Below are positions 1-8,728 of a stretch of DNA of 64,000 nucleotides, piece after piece; positions within the stretch are counted from its first letter, which is position 1, and every line of letters starts with the position of its first letter. This stretch comes from Streptomyces sp. NBC_00457 (GTDB lineage Bacteria > Actinomycetota > Actinomycetes > Streptomycetales > Streptomycetaceae). The notes under the pieces are model-generated. The model saw only the letters and a program-made list of their open reading frames with translations. It made no database searches and was not told the DNA's origin. The position numbers and the translations under genes were made by a program. The stretch spans positions 5,704,001-5,768,000 of the forward strand of contig NZ_CP107905.1 of NCBI RefSeq assembly GCF_036014015.1. The letters are read 5' to 3'.

Positions 1-89
1 CCGCCCTTCGGCTCGCCCCGGCCGTCCAGGAAGAGACCGGCACGCTGATAACGATCGCAATTCGGCGTGCGCCGCATGCCGGGCCGCGG

Positions 90-788
90 TCAGTCGTTGC
101 TCTTCCGCTCACGCGAGGGCGTGTTCGCCTGCCCGGCGCGGCGCATGGCCTCGTAGAGGGCGTCATCCTCCGGCGGGTCCGGCAGCGGCCCCGACGCGGG
201 GGCCTCGAATGACTGGATCATCAGGGCGACGAGGCGGCGCCAGGCGTCAGGGAGGGTGTCGCCGGCGAAATTGACCACGCCCGCGTTGGCGACGAGCAGG
301 AGAACGAGGTCCTGGCTCGCGAAGTCCTCCCGCAGGCGCCCGCTGTCCTTGGCCCGGCCGATCAGTTCCAGGAAGCCGTGGTACGCCGCGTCGTGGCGCG
401 ACTGCAGGGCCTCGGAGGCGGGGAAGGTCGCGGTCAGCACGTCGGCGAAACCCCGGTCGGCGGCCTGCATGGCGCAGATGGCCTCGAGGAACCCGCTGAA
501 GCCGTCCCATGGGTCGGGGGCGTCGAGAGCGTCATTGACGGCGGCGACGTACGCGTCCATGCGGTCGGCGAACACGGCGGCGATCAGGTCTTCCTTGGTG
601 CGGAAGTGCCGGAAGAGGGTGGCGATCCCCACCCCGGCTTCCCGAGCCACGGACGCCATCGACCCACCCAGACCGTCCCGCTCGAACACGGTGCGCGCGG
701 CAGCGACGATCCGCCCGCGGTTGCGCTCGGCGTCACTGCGCAGGGAGTGGGCATCGGGCTGCCGGGGGTCCGGGGTCATGCCGGTCAC
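90..788 (-). CDS. TetR/AcrR family transcriptional regulator
   Basis: A 232-residue one-component repressor. The N-terminal helix-turn-helix spans roughly residues 22-65 and contains the family signature around VAREAGVGIATLFRHFRTKE. The remaining all-helical part is a variable ligand-binding domain with no recognisable specificity. It is transcribed divergently from the SDR gene that begins at 902, and inverted repeats lie in the roughly 110-bp gap, so it probably controls itself and that SDR (inference from layout). The N-terminus has two candidate Met codons (residues 1 and 4) and I cannot choose between them. The ligand is unknown. Confidence 0.9.
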   Translation of the reverse strand: MTGMTPDPRQPDAHSLRSDAERNRGRIVAAARTVFERDGLGGSMASVAREAGVGIATLFRHFRTKEDLIAAVFADRMDAYVAAVNDALDAPDPWDGFSGFLEAICAMQAADRGFADVLTATFPASEALQSRHDAAYHGFLELIGRAKDSGRLREDFASQDLVLLLVANAGVVNFAGDTLPDAWRRLVALMIQSFEAPASGPLPDPPEDDALYEAMRRAGQANTPSRERKSND

Positions 789-805
789 CCTATCAATCGG
801 AGTGC

Positions 806-849
806 CCTATCCATTTTTGGTGTTACGGTGTCGGAGGTAACCGGATAGG
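806..849. promoter_or_regulatory. Candidate TetR operator between divergent genes
   Basis: Two inverted repeats overlap here. GTTAC at 822-826 pairs with GTAAC at 837-841 across 10 bases, and CCTATCC at 806-812 pairs with GGATAGG at 843-849. They lie between the TetR start (788) and the SDR start (902), where such a repressor would bind. The two palindromes do not share a centre, so at most one may be the true site. Confidence 0.45.
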
Positions 850-901
850 CCTTTCCGTTTCCCCTTGTGTGAACTGTGCCCAACTGCACGAAAGGATCGC
901 T

Positions 902-1579
902 GTGACCAGCATCGCCATCATCGGAGCCGGCCCCCAGCTGGGCCTGGCCATCGCGCGCACCTTCGGTTCCCGCGGCTTCGACGTCGCCCTGATCTCGCGC
1001 AACCCCGGCAAGCTCGACGCCCTCGTCGGCACGCTCGCCGCCGAAGGCATCTCCGCCGCCGCGTTCCCCGCGGACGTACTCGACCGCGACGCGCTCACCC
1101 GGGCGCTCAAGGACGCCGCCGTACGGTTCGGCGGCATCGACGTCCTGGAATACTCCCCGGTCGGCGGGTTCGACTCGACCGTACTGACCACTCCGAGCAC
1201 GACCGAACCGTCGCACGTGCAGCACGAGATGGAGTTCCAGCTCTACGGCGCGATCGCCGCCACGCAGGCGGTCCTGCCCGCGATGCGCGAGGCGGGCGCC
1301 GGCACCCTGCTCTACACCACCGGCGCCGGGTCCGTAGACCCTGTGCCGCAGGTCGGCAACGTCAACGCCGCCGCTGCCGCGCTGCGCAACTGGGTGATCA
1401 ACCTCCACAAGGAACTGGCCGGCACCGGCATCCAGGCCGCCCACGTCGCCATCGACGTCTCGATCGGCACGTCGGTCATTCCCGGGTTCCCGACGGCCAA
1501 GCCCGAGGAGATCTCCCCGGTCTACTGGGAGCTCCACACCACCCACCGCGACGAGGCCGAACGCGTCTTCAGCGGCTGA
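902..1579 (+). CDS. Atypical SDR-family oxidoreductase
   Basis: A Rossmann-fold protein of about 225 residues. The dinucleotide motif is right at the N-terminus (IGAGPQLGLAIA, GxGxxxG type), and a D-x-x-D acidic stretch follows at about residue 60. I place the start at GTG 902 because AAAGGA lies 6 bases upstream; an in-frame GTG at 869 would add 11 residues but has no ribosome site. Where classical SDRs carry the catalytic Tyr-x3-Lys, this protein reads GNVNAAAAALRNW, so the usual Tyr and Lys are absent. It may bind NAD(P) without classical SDR catalysis. It is the probable target of the divergent TetR repressor. Confidence 0.8.
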   Translation: MTSIAIIGAGPQLGLAIARTFGSRGFDVALISRNPGKLDALVGTLAAEGISAAAFPADVLDRDALTRALKDAAVRFGGIDVLEYSPVGGFDSTVLTTPSTTEPSHVQHEMEFQLYGAIAATQAVLPAMREAGAGTLLYTTGAGSVDPVPQVGNVNAAAAALRNWVINLHKELAGTGIQAAHVAIDVSIGTSVIPGFPTAKPEEISPVYWELHTTHRDEAERVFSG

Positions 1580-1864
1580 CACCTCGCCGGGGCTCGTACT
1601 ACCCGGCCTTCCACGGGAGTTCCGGTCGCGTCGCGGCCGACCGGTCGCGACGCGATCCTCGGACGGCCCGCCGCAGTCACCCTCGGCGACAAGGAGTCGG
1701 GTGCCGCGGGCGGTAAGTGCCGGAGGGGCGAGGGCTGTTACCGCGAGGGCGATCGGCGAGGAGCCCACCCACGGGAGACCCGGGGTGGATCGGGGACCGG
1801 TCCCGACGGGGCGGCTGCATGCTGGCCGTCGTCGTTGGCGGCGGGCAGCGGTCGGAGGGGTCCC

Positions 1865-3814
1865 ATGGCTCGGGTGGAGGTGCCGACGTGGCTCGGGGAC
1901 GCCATGGACCGGGAGCTGTACCGGCGCAATGCGTTCCGGGTCAGCGGACTGGCGGTCACGGCGACGCCGCGGGCGGTGCGGCGTCGGGTCTCCGAGGCGC
2001 GGGCGGCCGAGGCGCTGGGGGCTGAACGGACCGGGGGGCCGGCGGCGGGGGAGGCGCGGTGGCTGGCGCCGGATCCCGTGCCCGACCACATCGCCGTACG
2101 GGAGGCCCTGCGGCGGCTGGAGGATCCGGTACGGCGGGTGGTGGACGAGTTCTTCTGGTTCTGGCCGCTGGCGAAGACAGACGGGACGGAGTTGGCGCGG
2201 GCCCGGAAGGTGTGGACCCGGTTGGCCGGTCCAGCCGACGCCGCAGCCGACCCGTCCACCCCGAGCCCTCGCAGCATCGCCGTCCACAACCTCGCCGTCC
2301 TCCACCACGCCGAGGCCCTGGAGGCGAAGGCGTTCCTGGGAGCCGGCACGCTCCGGACGCTGTGGGAGCGGGCCTACCTGTACTGGCGGCTGGTGCTGGC
2401 GGACGACGGCTGCTGGCGGTGGCTGGACGAGCGGATCCGCGTACTCGACGACCCCCGGCTGCGCACGGTGGACGGCACCGCCTTCCGGGAGGCCCTGCCC
2501 GCGGTGCTGTTCGACCTTCACGCGCAGGTCGCGGTGGACGCGGCCCGGCAGCGCGGGGGCGAGGACGCCGCCCGGCAGCACGTGACGCTGATGCGGAGCC
2601 TGAAGGCACACGACGACGCCGTGGACGCCGCCCTCCGCCGGGTCACCGCGCCGCTCGCCGTCGCCATCCGGGACCGGACGGAGACCGTACCCGGCCCCGG
2701 TGCGGACCCGGCGGCGCTGGAGCGGGCCGCAGACTCGCTGCTGGCCGAGACGAAGACGGACGTCCAGGTGCTGCGTGCCGTACTGGGCAAGAAGCACGCC
2801 GTGGTGGCCGACGCGACCGACGAGGTGGCGGGCGCGGTCAACGCCTGCGCGGTGGCCTGCGCGAACAGTCTCTCCGCCGACGTGTCCACCGCCCACGACC
2901 CCCTCCTCAACCGGGCCGCCGCACACCTGCGATCGGCGCGCGGGCTCGCCGCGAGCGGCGACGTACGCACCCTCGTCGAGAAGAACCTCGCCGTGCTGCT
3001 GAGCAACGACATCCTCCTGGAATGCAAGGAGACCGTGGAGCGCGGCGAGCGGTCGCCGGGGCGTGCCGCCGAGCGGGCGTCCGGGCTGCTGGACACCGTC
3101 GAACCGCGCCTGCGTGAGCTGCGAGAACTCCGCCCGCACGCCCCCGAGACCGACCAGGTCCGCGACGCGGTGGCGGCGGCAGCGTGCAAGCTGTTCACCG
3201 AGTACGTCAACGCCACCCACGACCGCGTCACGGCCCTCGTCGGCTACCGCAGGGTGCTGCCGCTCGCCGTGAGCGAGGAGGGCCGGTCGGTGATCCGGAG
3301 GAACATCGACACGCTCGAGCGGGCGGCGGCCGTCGAGTCTTCGTTCGATACGGCTCCGGCGATCGCCGGAATCGCGGAGCAGTGCTTCCGCTGTGGCCGG
3401 TCCGTGGGTGCGGCTGAGGTGGTGACCGTCACCCGGGACGGCATCGGGGGCTCGCGGAGCATCAGGATCCCGTACTGCGCCGACTGCCGGTCCGAGGCGC
3501 GGGTGCTGCGGGGGCAGACCCGGCTGTCACCGGACCCGTACCTGCCGCCCACGACCGGGTACCGGCCGCGCGCCGCGTACCGCCGGCCCGCCACATACCG
3601 CAGGCCGTCCGCACGGTCGGGCGGGGACGAGTCATGGTTCGGCAGGCTCCCCGGGCTCGTTCTCGGGCTGACATCGCTGGCCTTGGTCTTCGCCTCTGCG
3701 CTCGCGGGCGGCCGTGAGACCACCGCCGGGACGTGGTTCGCCGGCGGCGCCGCCGCAGTGGGCGGGTTCGGCCTGGTGTTCGGCCTCATCGATCTGTTGA
3801 ACAGGGAGAAGTGA
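1865..3814 (+). CDS. Zinc-ribbon membrane protein of an Hsp70-associated cassette
   Basis: A protein of about 649 residues with no function I can name. The N-terminus (residues 10-45, around NAFRVSGLAVTATPRAVRRR) loosely resembles the start of J-like domains but has no HPD motif. The middle is long, Ala/Leu/Arg-rich and helical. Near residues 507-545 a CxxC...CxxC pair (CFRCG and CADC) looks like a zinc ribbon. The C-terminus has a short Pro/Arg/Tyr-rich stretch followed by two hydrophobic segments, so it is probably membrane anchored at that end. ATG 1865 is preceded by GGAGGGG and is preferred over the in-frame 1835 codon. It is 4 bases upstream of the next gene, in an operon with an Hsp70 homologue. 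A co-chaperone role is inference from context. Confidence 0.75.
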   Translation: MARVEVPTWLGDAMDRELYRRNAFRVSGLAVTATPRAVRRRVSEARAAEALGAERTGGPAAGEARWLAPDPVPDHIAVREALRRLEDPVRRVVDEFFWFWPLAKTDGTELARARKVWTRLAGPADAAADPSTPSPRSIAVHNLAVLHHAEALEAKAFLGAGTLRTLWERAYLYWRLVLADDGCWRWLDERIRVLDDPRLRTVDGTAFREALPAVLFDLHAQVAVDAARQRGGEDAARQHVTLMRSLKAHDDAVDAALRRVTAPLAVAIRDRTETVPGPGADPAALERAADSLLAETKTDVQVLRAVLGKKHAVVADATDEVAGAVNACAVACANSLSADVSTAHDPLLNRAAAHLRSARGLAASGDVRTLVEKNLAVLLSNDILLECKETVERGERSPGRAAERASGLLDTVEPRLRELRELRPHAPETDQVRDAVAAAACKLFTEYVNATHDRVTALVGYRRVLPLAVSEEGRSVIRRNIDTLERAAAVESSFDTAPAIAGIAEQCFRCGRSVGAAEVVTVTRDGIGGSRSIRIPYCADCRSEARVLRGQTRLSPDPYLPPTTGYRPRAAYRRPATYRRPSARSGGDESWFGRLPGLVLGLTSLALVFASALAGGRETTAGTWFAGGAAAVGGFGLVFGLIDLLNREK

Positions 3815-3818
3815 TCAG

Positions 3819-4241
3819 ATGTCGTCCACCCCACCCGGCACCGAGACCCCCACCCCCACCCCCCTCACCGCCCCCGTCGCCCTGGAAGCCGACGCCCTCG
3901 TCGAGCTCGCCACGGCCGTATGGCGGCTGCGCAACAAGGTCGAGACCGCCGACGGCACCTCCGCAGGGGTGCGCCGCCACCTCGACGCGGTCGTGGACGC
4001 CCTCGTGGAGAGCGGCGTACAGACCCGGTCGTACGACGGCACCGTCTTCGACCCCGGGCTGCGGATGCGGGTGCTGGCCTACCAGCCGATGCCCGACCTG
4101 GAACGCGACGAGGTCGTGGAGACCGTCCGGCCCGCCGTGTACCTGCGCGGTACGCCCCTCGCGCTGGGCGAGGTCATCGTGGGCACGCCGCCGGAGGAGC
4201 CCGAAGAGGAGCCCGAAGCGGAAGGGGGAGCGGGACAGTGA
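3819..4241 (+). CDS. Small GrpE-like accessory protein
   Basis: A 140-residue soluble protein. A Pro/Thr-rich N-terminus leads into a helix (residues 25-65) and then a beta-rich part containing VLAYQPMPDLERDEVVETVR and a PAVYLRGTPLALGEVIVG stretch. This architecture is reminiscent of the C-terminal beta domain of GrpE, the Hsp70 nucleotide-exchange factor, although the similarity is weak. The tail is acidic (EEPEEEPEAE). Its TGA overlaps the GTG start of the Hsp70 homologue (GTGA), which indicates translational coupling and a 1:1 functional partner. The exchange-factor role is inferred from shape and position, not shown. Confidence 0.75.
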   Translation: MSSTPPGTETPTPTPLTAPVALEADALVELATAVWRLRNKVETADGTSAGVRRHLDAVVDALVESGVQTRSYDGTVFDPGLRMRVLAYQPMPDLERDEVVETVRPAVYLRGTPLALGEVIVGTPPEEPEEEPEAEGGAGQ

Positions 4242-6736
4242 GCAGGACCACCATCGACATCGGGATCGACCTCGGCACCACCAACAGCGCGGTCGCCGTA
4301 CTGCGCGGCGTGCAGACGGAAGTGATCAAGAACAACGACGGCGACGAGACCACCCCGTCGGCGATCTGGATCGACCGCCGGGACCGGCTCTTCGTCGGCC
4401 GCCCGGCCCGGGAGCGGTGCGAGCGCGACCCGGACAACACCGGAGTCGAGTTCAAGCTGCGCATGGGCATGTCCGGCCAGGACAAGCACTTCCCGGCCTC
4501 CGGCCGCACCCTGACGCCGGAACAGATGTCGGCCGAGGTGCTCACCGCGCTGCGGGGGGACGTCGCGGCGCGGCTGGACGAGGAGATCCGCGCGGCGGTG
4601 ATCACCGTACCGGCCGCGTTCGACCTGAACGCCTGCGAGGCCACCCGGCGGGCGGCCGGACTGGGGGGCCTGGAGTTCACCCGGCTGCTCCAGGAGCCCG
4701 CGGCGGCCGCCCACGCATACGGCTTCCAGGCCACCGACGAGAACGCGATGTGGCTGGTGTACGACTTCGGCGGGGGCACCTTCGACGCGGCCGTGATCCG
4801 GCTGCGGGACGGGGAGTTCTCGGTCGTCGGCCACTGCGGCGACAACTTCCTCGGCGGAAAGCTGGTCGACTGGCGGATCGTGGAGGAGCTGCTGATCCCG
4901 GCCGCCGTCCGACAGCTCCCGCAGCTGGCCGACCTGGCCCGCGGCAACCCGCGGTGGCGGGCCGCCGTCGCCACGCTGAAGCAGGCCGCCGAGACCGCGA
5001 AGATACGGCTGTCCCGCGCGCACGCCGCCGACATCGACGTAGAACTGGTCGATGACACGGGCGGCCGGTACGAGTTCTTCCACGAGCTGCGCCGCGCCGA
5101 CGTGGAACGGCTCGCCGAGCCCTTCGTCACCCGGTCGGTCAACCTGTGCCGCACGGTGCTCGACGAACTCGGCGCGGGACCCGGCGACATCGAGAAGGTG
5201 ATCATGGTGGGTGGGCAGACCGCCATGCCCTTCCTGCGCGAGCGCCTCGCCGACCCGCGCCACGGACTCGGCATCCCGATGGACTTCGGGCACGACCCGA
5301 TGACCGTGGTGGCCCGCGGCGCCGCGATCTTCGCCGGTGCCCAGCCGCTCCCCGACGACTGGAACGGCACACCCGTGGCGGAGCCGGGCGCCTTCACGCT
5401 GCGCTGCGAATACCCGCGGGTCAGCCCCGACCTGGACCCGGTGGTGGTCGGCCGGGTGAGTGCCGCCGACGGCACAGCCGCCCACGGAATGTCCGTGGAA
5501 CTGCTCAACGAGGAGTCGGACCCGCCCTGGCACAGCGGCCGTATCGCCCTGTCGGCGCGCGGCGAGTTCACCAGCACGCTGCGCGCCGAGCCCGGCCGGC
5601 GCAACACCTTCGCCGTCGTCCTGACGGACACCGCAGGAACCCGGCGGCGCCTCACCCCCGACCTGCTCACCTACACCGTCGGCGCCGTCGAGACCGACCC
5701 CATGCTCACCCACGCCCTCGGCGTCGGCCTCGCCGACAACCAGGTGCGCCCCCTCGTCGAACGGGGCGCGCGTCTTCCCGTACGGCGCACAGCACCCCTG
5801 CGCACCACCGTCACCGTCGAGCGGGGCGCGAGCGGCGGACTGATCCGCATCCCCGTCCTGGAGGGCGAGCGCCCCCGGGCCGACCGCAACCGCACCATCG
5901 GCCGCATCGAGGTCGGCGCCGACCGGGTCAGCCGGACCGTGCCGGCCGGCAGCGAGGTCCGGCTCACCGTCGAGATCGACGCCTCCCGGCTGGTGAAGGT
6001 CAGCGCCTTCGTGCCGCTGCTGGACGAGGCGTTCGAGACCACCGTCAACCTGGTCGGCGAACCCGCCGTCGACCACGCCGAACTGCGCCTGGACGCCGAC
6101 GCGGAACAGTCCAGGCTCGCCGAACTGCGCACCCGCTGCGCCTCCTTGGCCGGCCCCGTCGCCGCCCTGCTGCTCCAGCGCGTGGACGACGAGGACCTGC
6201 TCGACGAGCTGGACCGGGCGGTCGAGGCGGCCCGGCACGACCCCGACGAGGCGGGCCGTGCCGCCAAGTGCCTGCTCGATCTGCGGGTCGCCCTGGACGC
6301 CGTAGAAGACGAACTGACCTGGCCCGAACTCGTCCGCGCGGCCGAGTCGTTGCTCACCGAGGTCCGCGACCTGGTCGCCGCGCACGGCAGCCCCTCCGAC
6401 CGCGAGGACCTGCCGGTCTACGAGCGCGACATCGCCGACGCCGTGGAGTCCCGCGACGCCGACCTGCTGCGCCGCCGTACCGACCGGCTGCGCGAGCACG
6501 CCGCGCGTGTCCTGGACCGTGCCGGGGTGCTGCAGCCACTCGTCTTCGACAACCTGGCCCGCTACCGCGACCGGATGCGCCACCCGTCCAGAGCCGACCG
6601 CCTCATTCGCGACGGCGAACGCGCCCGCGACGCCGGCGAGCAGGAACGCCTCCGCTCCATCAACATCGAGCTCCAGTCCCTGCTGCCCGAGCCCCCGCCA
6701 CCGCCGGACTTCGCGAGCACGGTGCGGGCCACCTGA
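4238..6736 (+). CDS. Hsp70 (DnaK-like) family protein
   Basis: An 832-residue Hsp70-superfamily ATPase. The actin-like nucleotide-binding domain is complete: phosphate-1 motif GIDLGTTNSAV near residue 6, KNNDGDETTPSAIW, the VYDFGGGTFDAAVI phosphate-2 motif around 175, and VIMVGGQTAMPF around 320. A beta-rich substrate-binding-like part follows (about 380-600), then a long acidic helical tail in place of the DnaK lid. It is longer than housekeeping DnaK (about 620 residues) and diverges after the ATPase domain, so it is a specialised paralogue. GTG 4238 overlaps the stop of the GrpE-like gene. With the zinc-ribbon membrane protein it forms a three-gene operon of unknown client. Confidence 0.85.
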   Translation: MSRTTIDIGIDLGTTNSAVAVLRGVQTEVIKNNDGDETTPSAIWIDRRDRLFVGRPARERCERDPDNTGVEFKLRMGMSGQDKHFPASGRTLTPEQMSAEVLTALRGDVAARLDEEIRAAVITVPAAFDLNACEATRRAAGLGGLEFTRLLQEPAAAAHAYGFQATDENAMWLVYDFGGGTFDAAVIRLRDGEFSVVGHCGDNFLGGKLVDWRIVEELLIPAAVRQLPQLADLARGNPRWRAAVATLKQAAETAKIRLSRAHAADIDVELVDDTGGRYEFFHELRRADVERLAEPFVTRSVNLCRTVLDELGAGPGDIEKVIMVGGQTAMPFLRERLADPRHGLGIPMDFGHDPMTVVARGAAIFAGAQPLPDDWNGTPVAEPGAFTLRCEYPRVSPDLDPVVVGRVSAADGTAAHGMSVELLNEESDPPWHSGRIALSARGEFTSTLRAEPGRRNTFAVVLTDTAGTRRRLTPDLLTYTVGAVETDPMLTHALGVGLADNQVRPLVERGARLPVRRTAPLRTTVTVERGASGGLIRIPVLEGERPRADRNRTIGRIEVGADRVSRTVPAGSEVRLTVEIDASRLVKVSAFVPLLDEAFETTVNLVGEPAVDHAELRLDADAEQSRLAELRTRCASLAGPVAALLLQRVDDEDLLDELDRAVEAARHDPDEAGRAAKCLLDLRVALDAVEDELTWPELVRAAESLLTEVRDLVAAHGSPSDREDLPVYERDIADAVESRDADLLRRRTDRLREHAARVLDRAGVLQPLVFDNLARYRDRMRHPSRADRLIRDGERARDAGEQERLRSINIELQSLLPEPPPPPDFASTVRAT

Positions 6737-6773
6737 GAAGCGCGCGGGGGTTCAGTGCACGGGAACTTCGGGT

Positions 6774-7577
6774 TCAGCGCACGGGGAACCCGAACGAATA
6801 CCCCTGCCCCTTCAACCACGGCAGGACTTCACGCAGGGCGGCCACGGTCTGGGAGCGGTCTCCGCCCGCGTCGTGGAAGAGCAGGGTCGGGCCGTTGGAG
6901 ATCTCGTTCTTGACGGTGGCGACGATGGCCTCCGTACCGGGACGCTCCCAGTCCATGGTGTCGACGTTCCAGCCGAGCGGGCGCATGCCGTGGGACGCGG
7001 CGAGGTGGCGGCTGTACGGGGTGAAGGCACCGCCCGGGGCCCGGTAGTACATCGGCCGTACGCCCCCGGACGCCTCTGTGATCATGCGCTCGGCGTCGAG
7101 TATCTGCTGTGACTGATAGGCCTCGGACTTCTTGTCCATGGTGACGTCGTGCGACACCGTGTGGTCACAGAGCCGGTGCCCGGCCGCCACCACCTCCTTG
7201 ACCAGGTCCGGATGGGCGCGAGCCTGCGCGCCCACCATGCAGAACGTGGCCTTCACACTGTTGTCCCGCAGTACCTGCAGCGCCTCCGGTGTCCAGGTGG
7301 GGTCCGGCCCGTCGTCGATGGTGATGTTGACGCTGCGGGCACCTCCGTCCGAGGCGTGCGCGATCTCCGGCGACACGGACGCCACCTTCTTACGGCCCGG
7401 TGACTGGGCGCTCGGCCGGGACGAGTCGGCGGGCGTCGAGACGTCTGCGCTGCCCGGCCGCCCCTCGGTGGAACCGAGTTGTGCGTCCCAGACCGAGGCC
7501 ATGGCGGCCACCGCGGTCACCCCGACCGCCGCCGCGAGCACCTTGCCGTACCACCCTCGTCCGCCACTTCGCCTCAT
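6774..7577 (-). CDS. Membrane-anchored polysaccharide deacetylase (NodB domain)
   Basis: A 267-residue carbohydrate esterase family 4 enzyme. A single hydrophobic segment near residues 10-28 is a signal anchor, followed by a Ser/Pro-rich linker and the NodB domain. Catalytic motifs are visible: TIDDGPDP (catalytic Asp and metal Asp), HTVSH (two metal His), YRAPGG, a W-x-VDTMDW stretch and LLFHDAGG with the catalytic His. It should remove N-acetyl groups from cell-surface glycans such as peptidoglycan or chitin oligomers; the substrate is not determinable. The start is ATG 7577 with GAGGGA upstream. It is convergent with the Hsp70 operon. Confidence 0.88.
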   Translation of the reverse strand: MRRSGGRGWYGKVLAAAVGVTAVAAMASVWDAQLGSTEGRPGSADVSTPADSSRPSAQSPGRKKVASVSPEIAHASDGGARSVNITIDDGPDPTWTPEALQVLRDNSVKATFCMVGAQARAHPDLVKEVVAAGHRLCDHTVSHDVTMDKKSEAYQSQQILDAERMITEASGGVRPMYYRAPGGAFTPYSRHLAASHGMRPLGWNVDTMDWERPGTEAIVATVKNEISNGPTLLFHDAGGDRSQTVAALREVLPWLKGQGYSFGFPVR

Positions 7578-7798
7578 GTCCGCTGTCCCTCGCCGTCGCT
7601 GTGGAGCCGGTTGCGTCCGTGAAGAGGGAGGAAGTCCGCCGAGGGATCCGCCTGTTACCGGTCGCGGACAATTCCGCAGGCATACGGCCCTCCTGTGTCG
7701 TAAGCCCCGATCTGGGCCGAAGACAGAACCCGCGCTGCCGTCCGGCCATCTGAAGGAGGGGTCGGCGACGACAAGGACCAAGGGGAAAGGGCCGAGGC

Positions 7799-8728
7799 GT
7801 GCCGGTCATCAGTCAGCGGGTGCACCTGGTGCTGCTCGCGGCCCGGACCGTCCTGTGGTTCGCGGTGGTCGAGCCGCACGGAGGGCTGAACCTGTACGCC
7901 CACCACCCCGAACTGCAGATGGGACCCGTCAGCTTCCTGGTGGCGGGCCTGTTCACCTGGTGATCCTGGTGGTGGCCGGACGCAGCGCCGCCCAGTACTT
8001 CCTGGGCACGGGGACCAATCACCAGCGGCTGCGGCAGTGCGTGCTGATCGCGGGCCTGGCCTTCATTCCGATGTGGATCGAGGTCGCGGTCCGCTTCGGT
8101 CACCTCAACGACGTCCTGGCCCTCTTCTTCACGTCTTCACGACGTTGGCCGTGGGCGCCCTCACCCGACGCAACCCGGCCGCGACCGGCATCTTCTTGGC
8201 CCTGGCCGTCGACTCCAAACCGACCGCACTCGTCTTCCTGCCGCTGCTGCTAGCCCTGGCGAGAACGCAGTGGCTGCGCGCGGGCCTGTGGTGCGCGGGC
8301 CTGGTCGCACTCGTCTGGCTGCCGTTCTTCCTCGGCACCCCGCAGTCGTTCGCCGCGGCCAGCCGAGTTCACCATCCCCAACCAGCCGGCGTCCGCCCTA
8401 CGCCGGCCCGGTATCGACGACCCCCAAACCCTCCCTGGGACCGCCCCGCACAGGCCGCCCTGGGCCTCACGCTGGGCTGCATCGCCGTCCGCCGAGGCCG
8501 CTGGCCCGCCGTCATCCTCCTCGGCACCAACGCCCGCATCCTCCTGGACCCAGCGTCTACACCTACTACTGCGCCTCTGTCCTCCTCGGCACCCTCCTCT
8601 GGGACGTCATCGGCCTCGTTCCCGACGACGCGACCCGCGGCCTGTTCCGCCAGTCCATGACCCGGGGGCACGGTCACGAACCGCATCCAGCGAGGCCGGT
8701 ACTGCTCACGCCCTCCGCCAAGCGCTGA
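7799..8728 (+). pseudogene. Decayed GT87-like membrane glycosyltransferase
   Basis: Pieces of one polytopic protein run through all three frames. They begin with GTG 7799 (VPVISQRVHLVLLAARTVL...), which stops at about 7963. The sequence then continues in other frames with VAVRFGHLNDVLALFF, the hydrophobic run from TLAVGALTRR, DSKPTALVFLPLLLALAR, AALGLTLGCIAVRRG and finally YTYYCASVLLGTLLWDVIGL. At least three frameshifts are needed. The order and hydrophobic pattern match actinobacterial DUF2029/GT87 polyprenyl-phosphate-dependent mannosyltransferase-type proteins as I remember them. The 3' end overlaps the 3' end of the convergent ATPase gene. No functional product is expected. Confidence 0.7.

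Noticed and set aside
785..3220. An 811-residue minus-strand frame across the SDR and the zinc-ribbon gene
   Set aside because: It runs through the TetR/SDR promoter and the body of two supported genes; composition is that of an antisense frame.
4079..6583. An 834-residue frame opposite the Hsp70 gene
   Set aside because: Shadow of the Hsp70 homologue with no ribosome site or motif.
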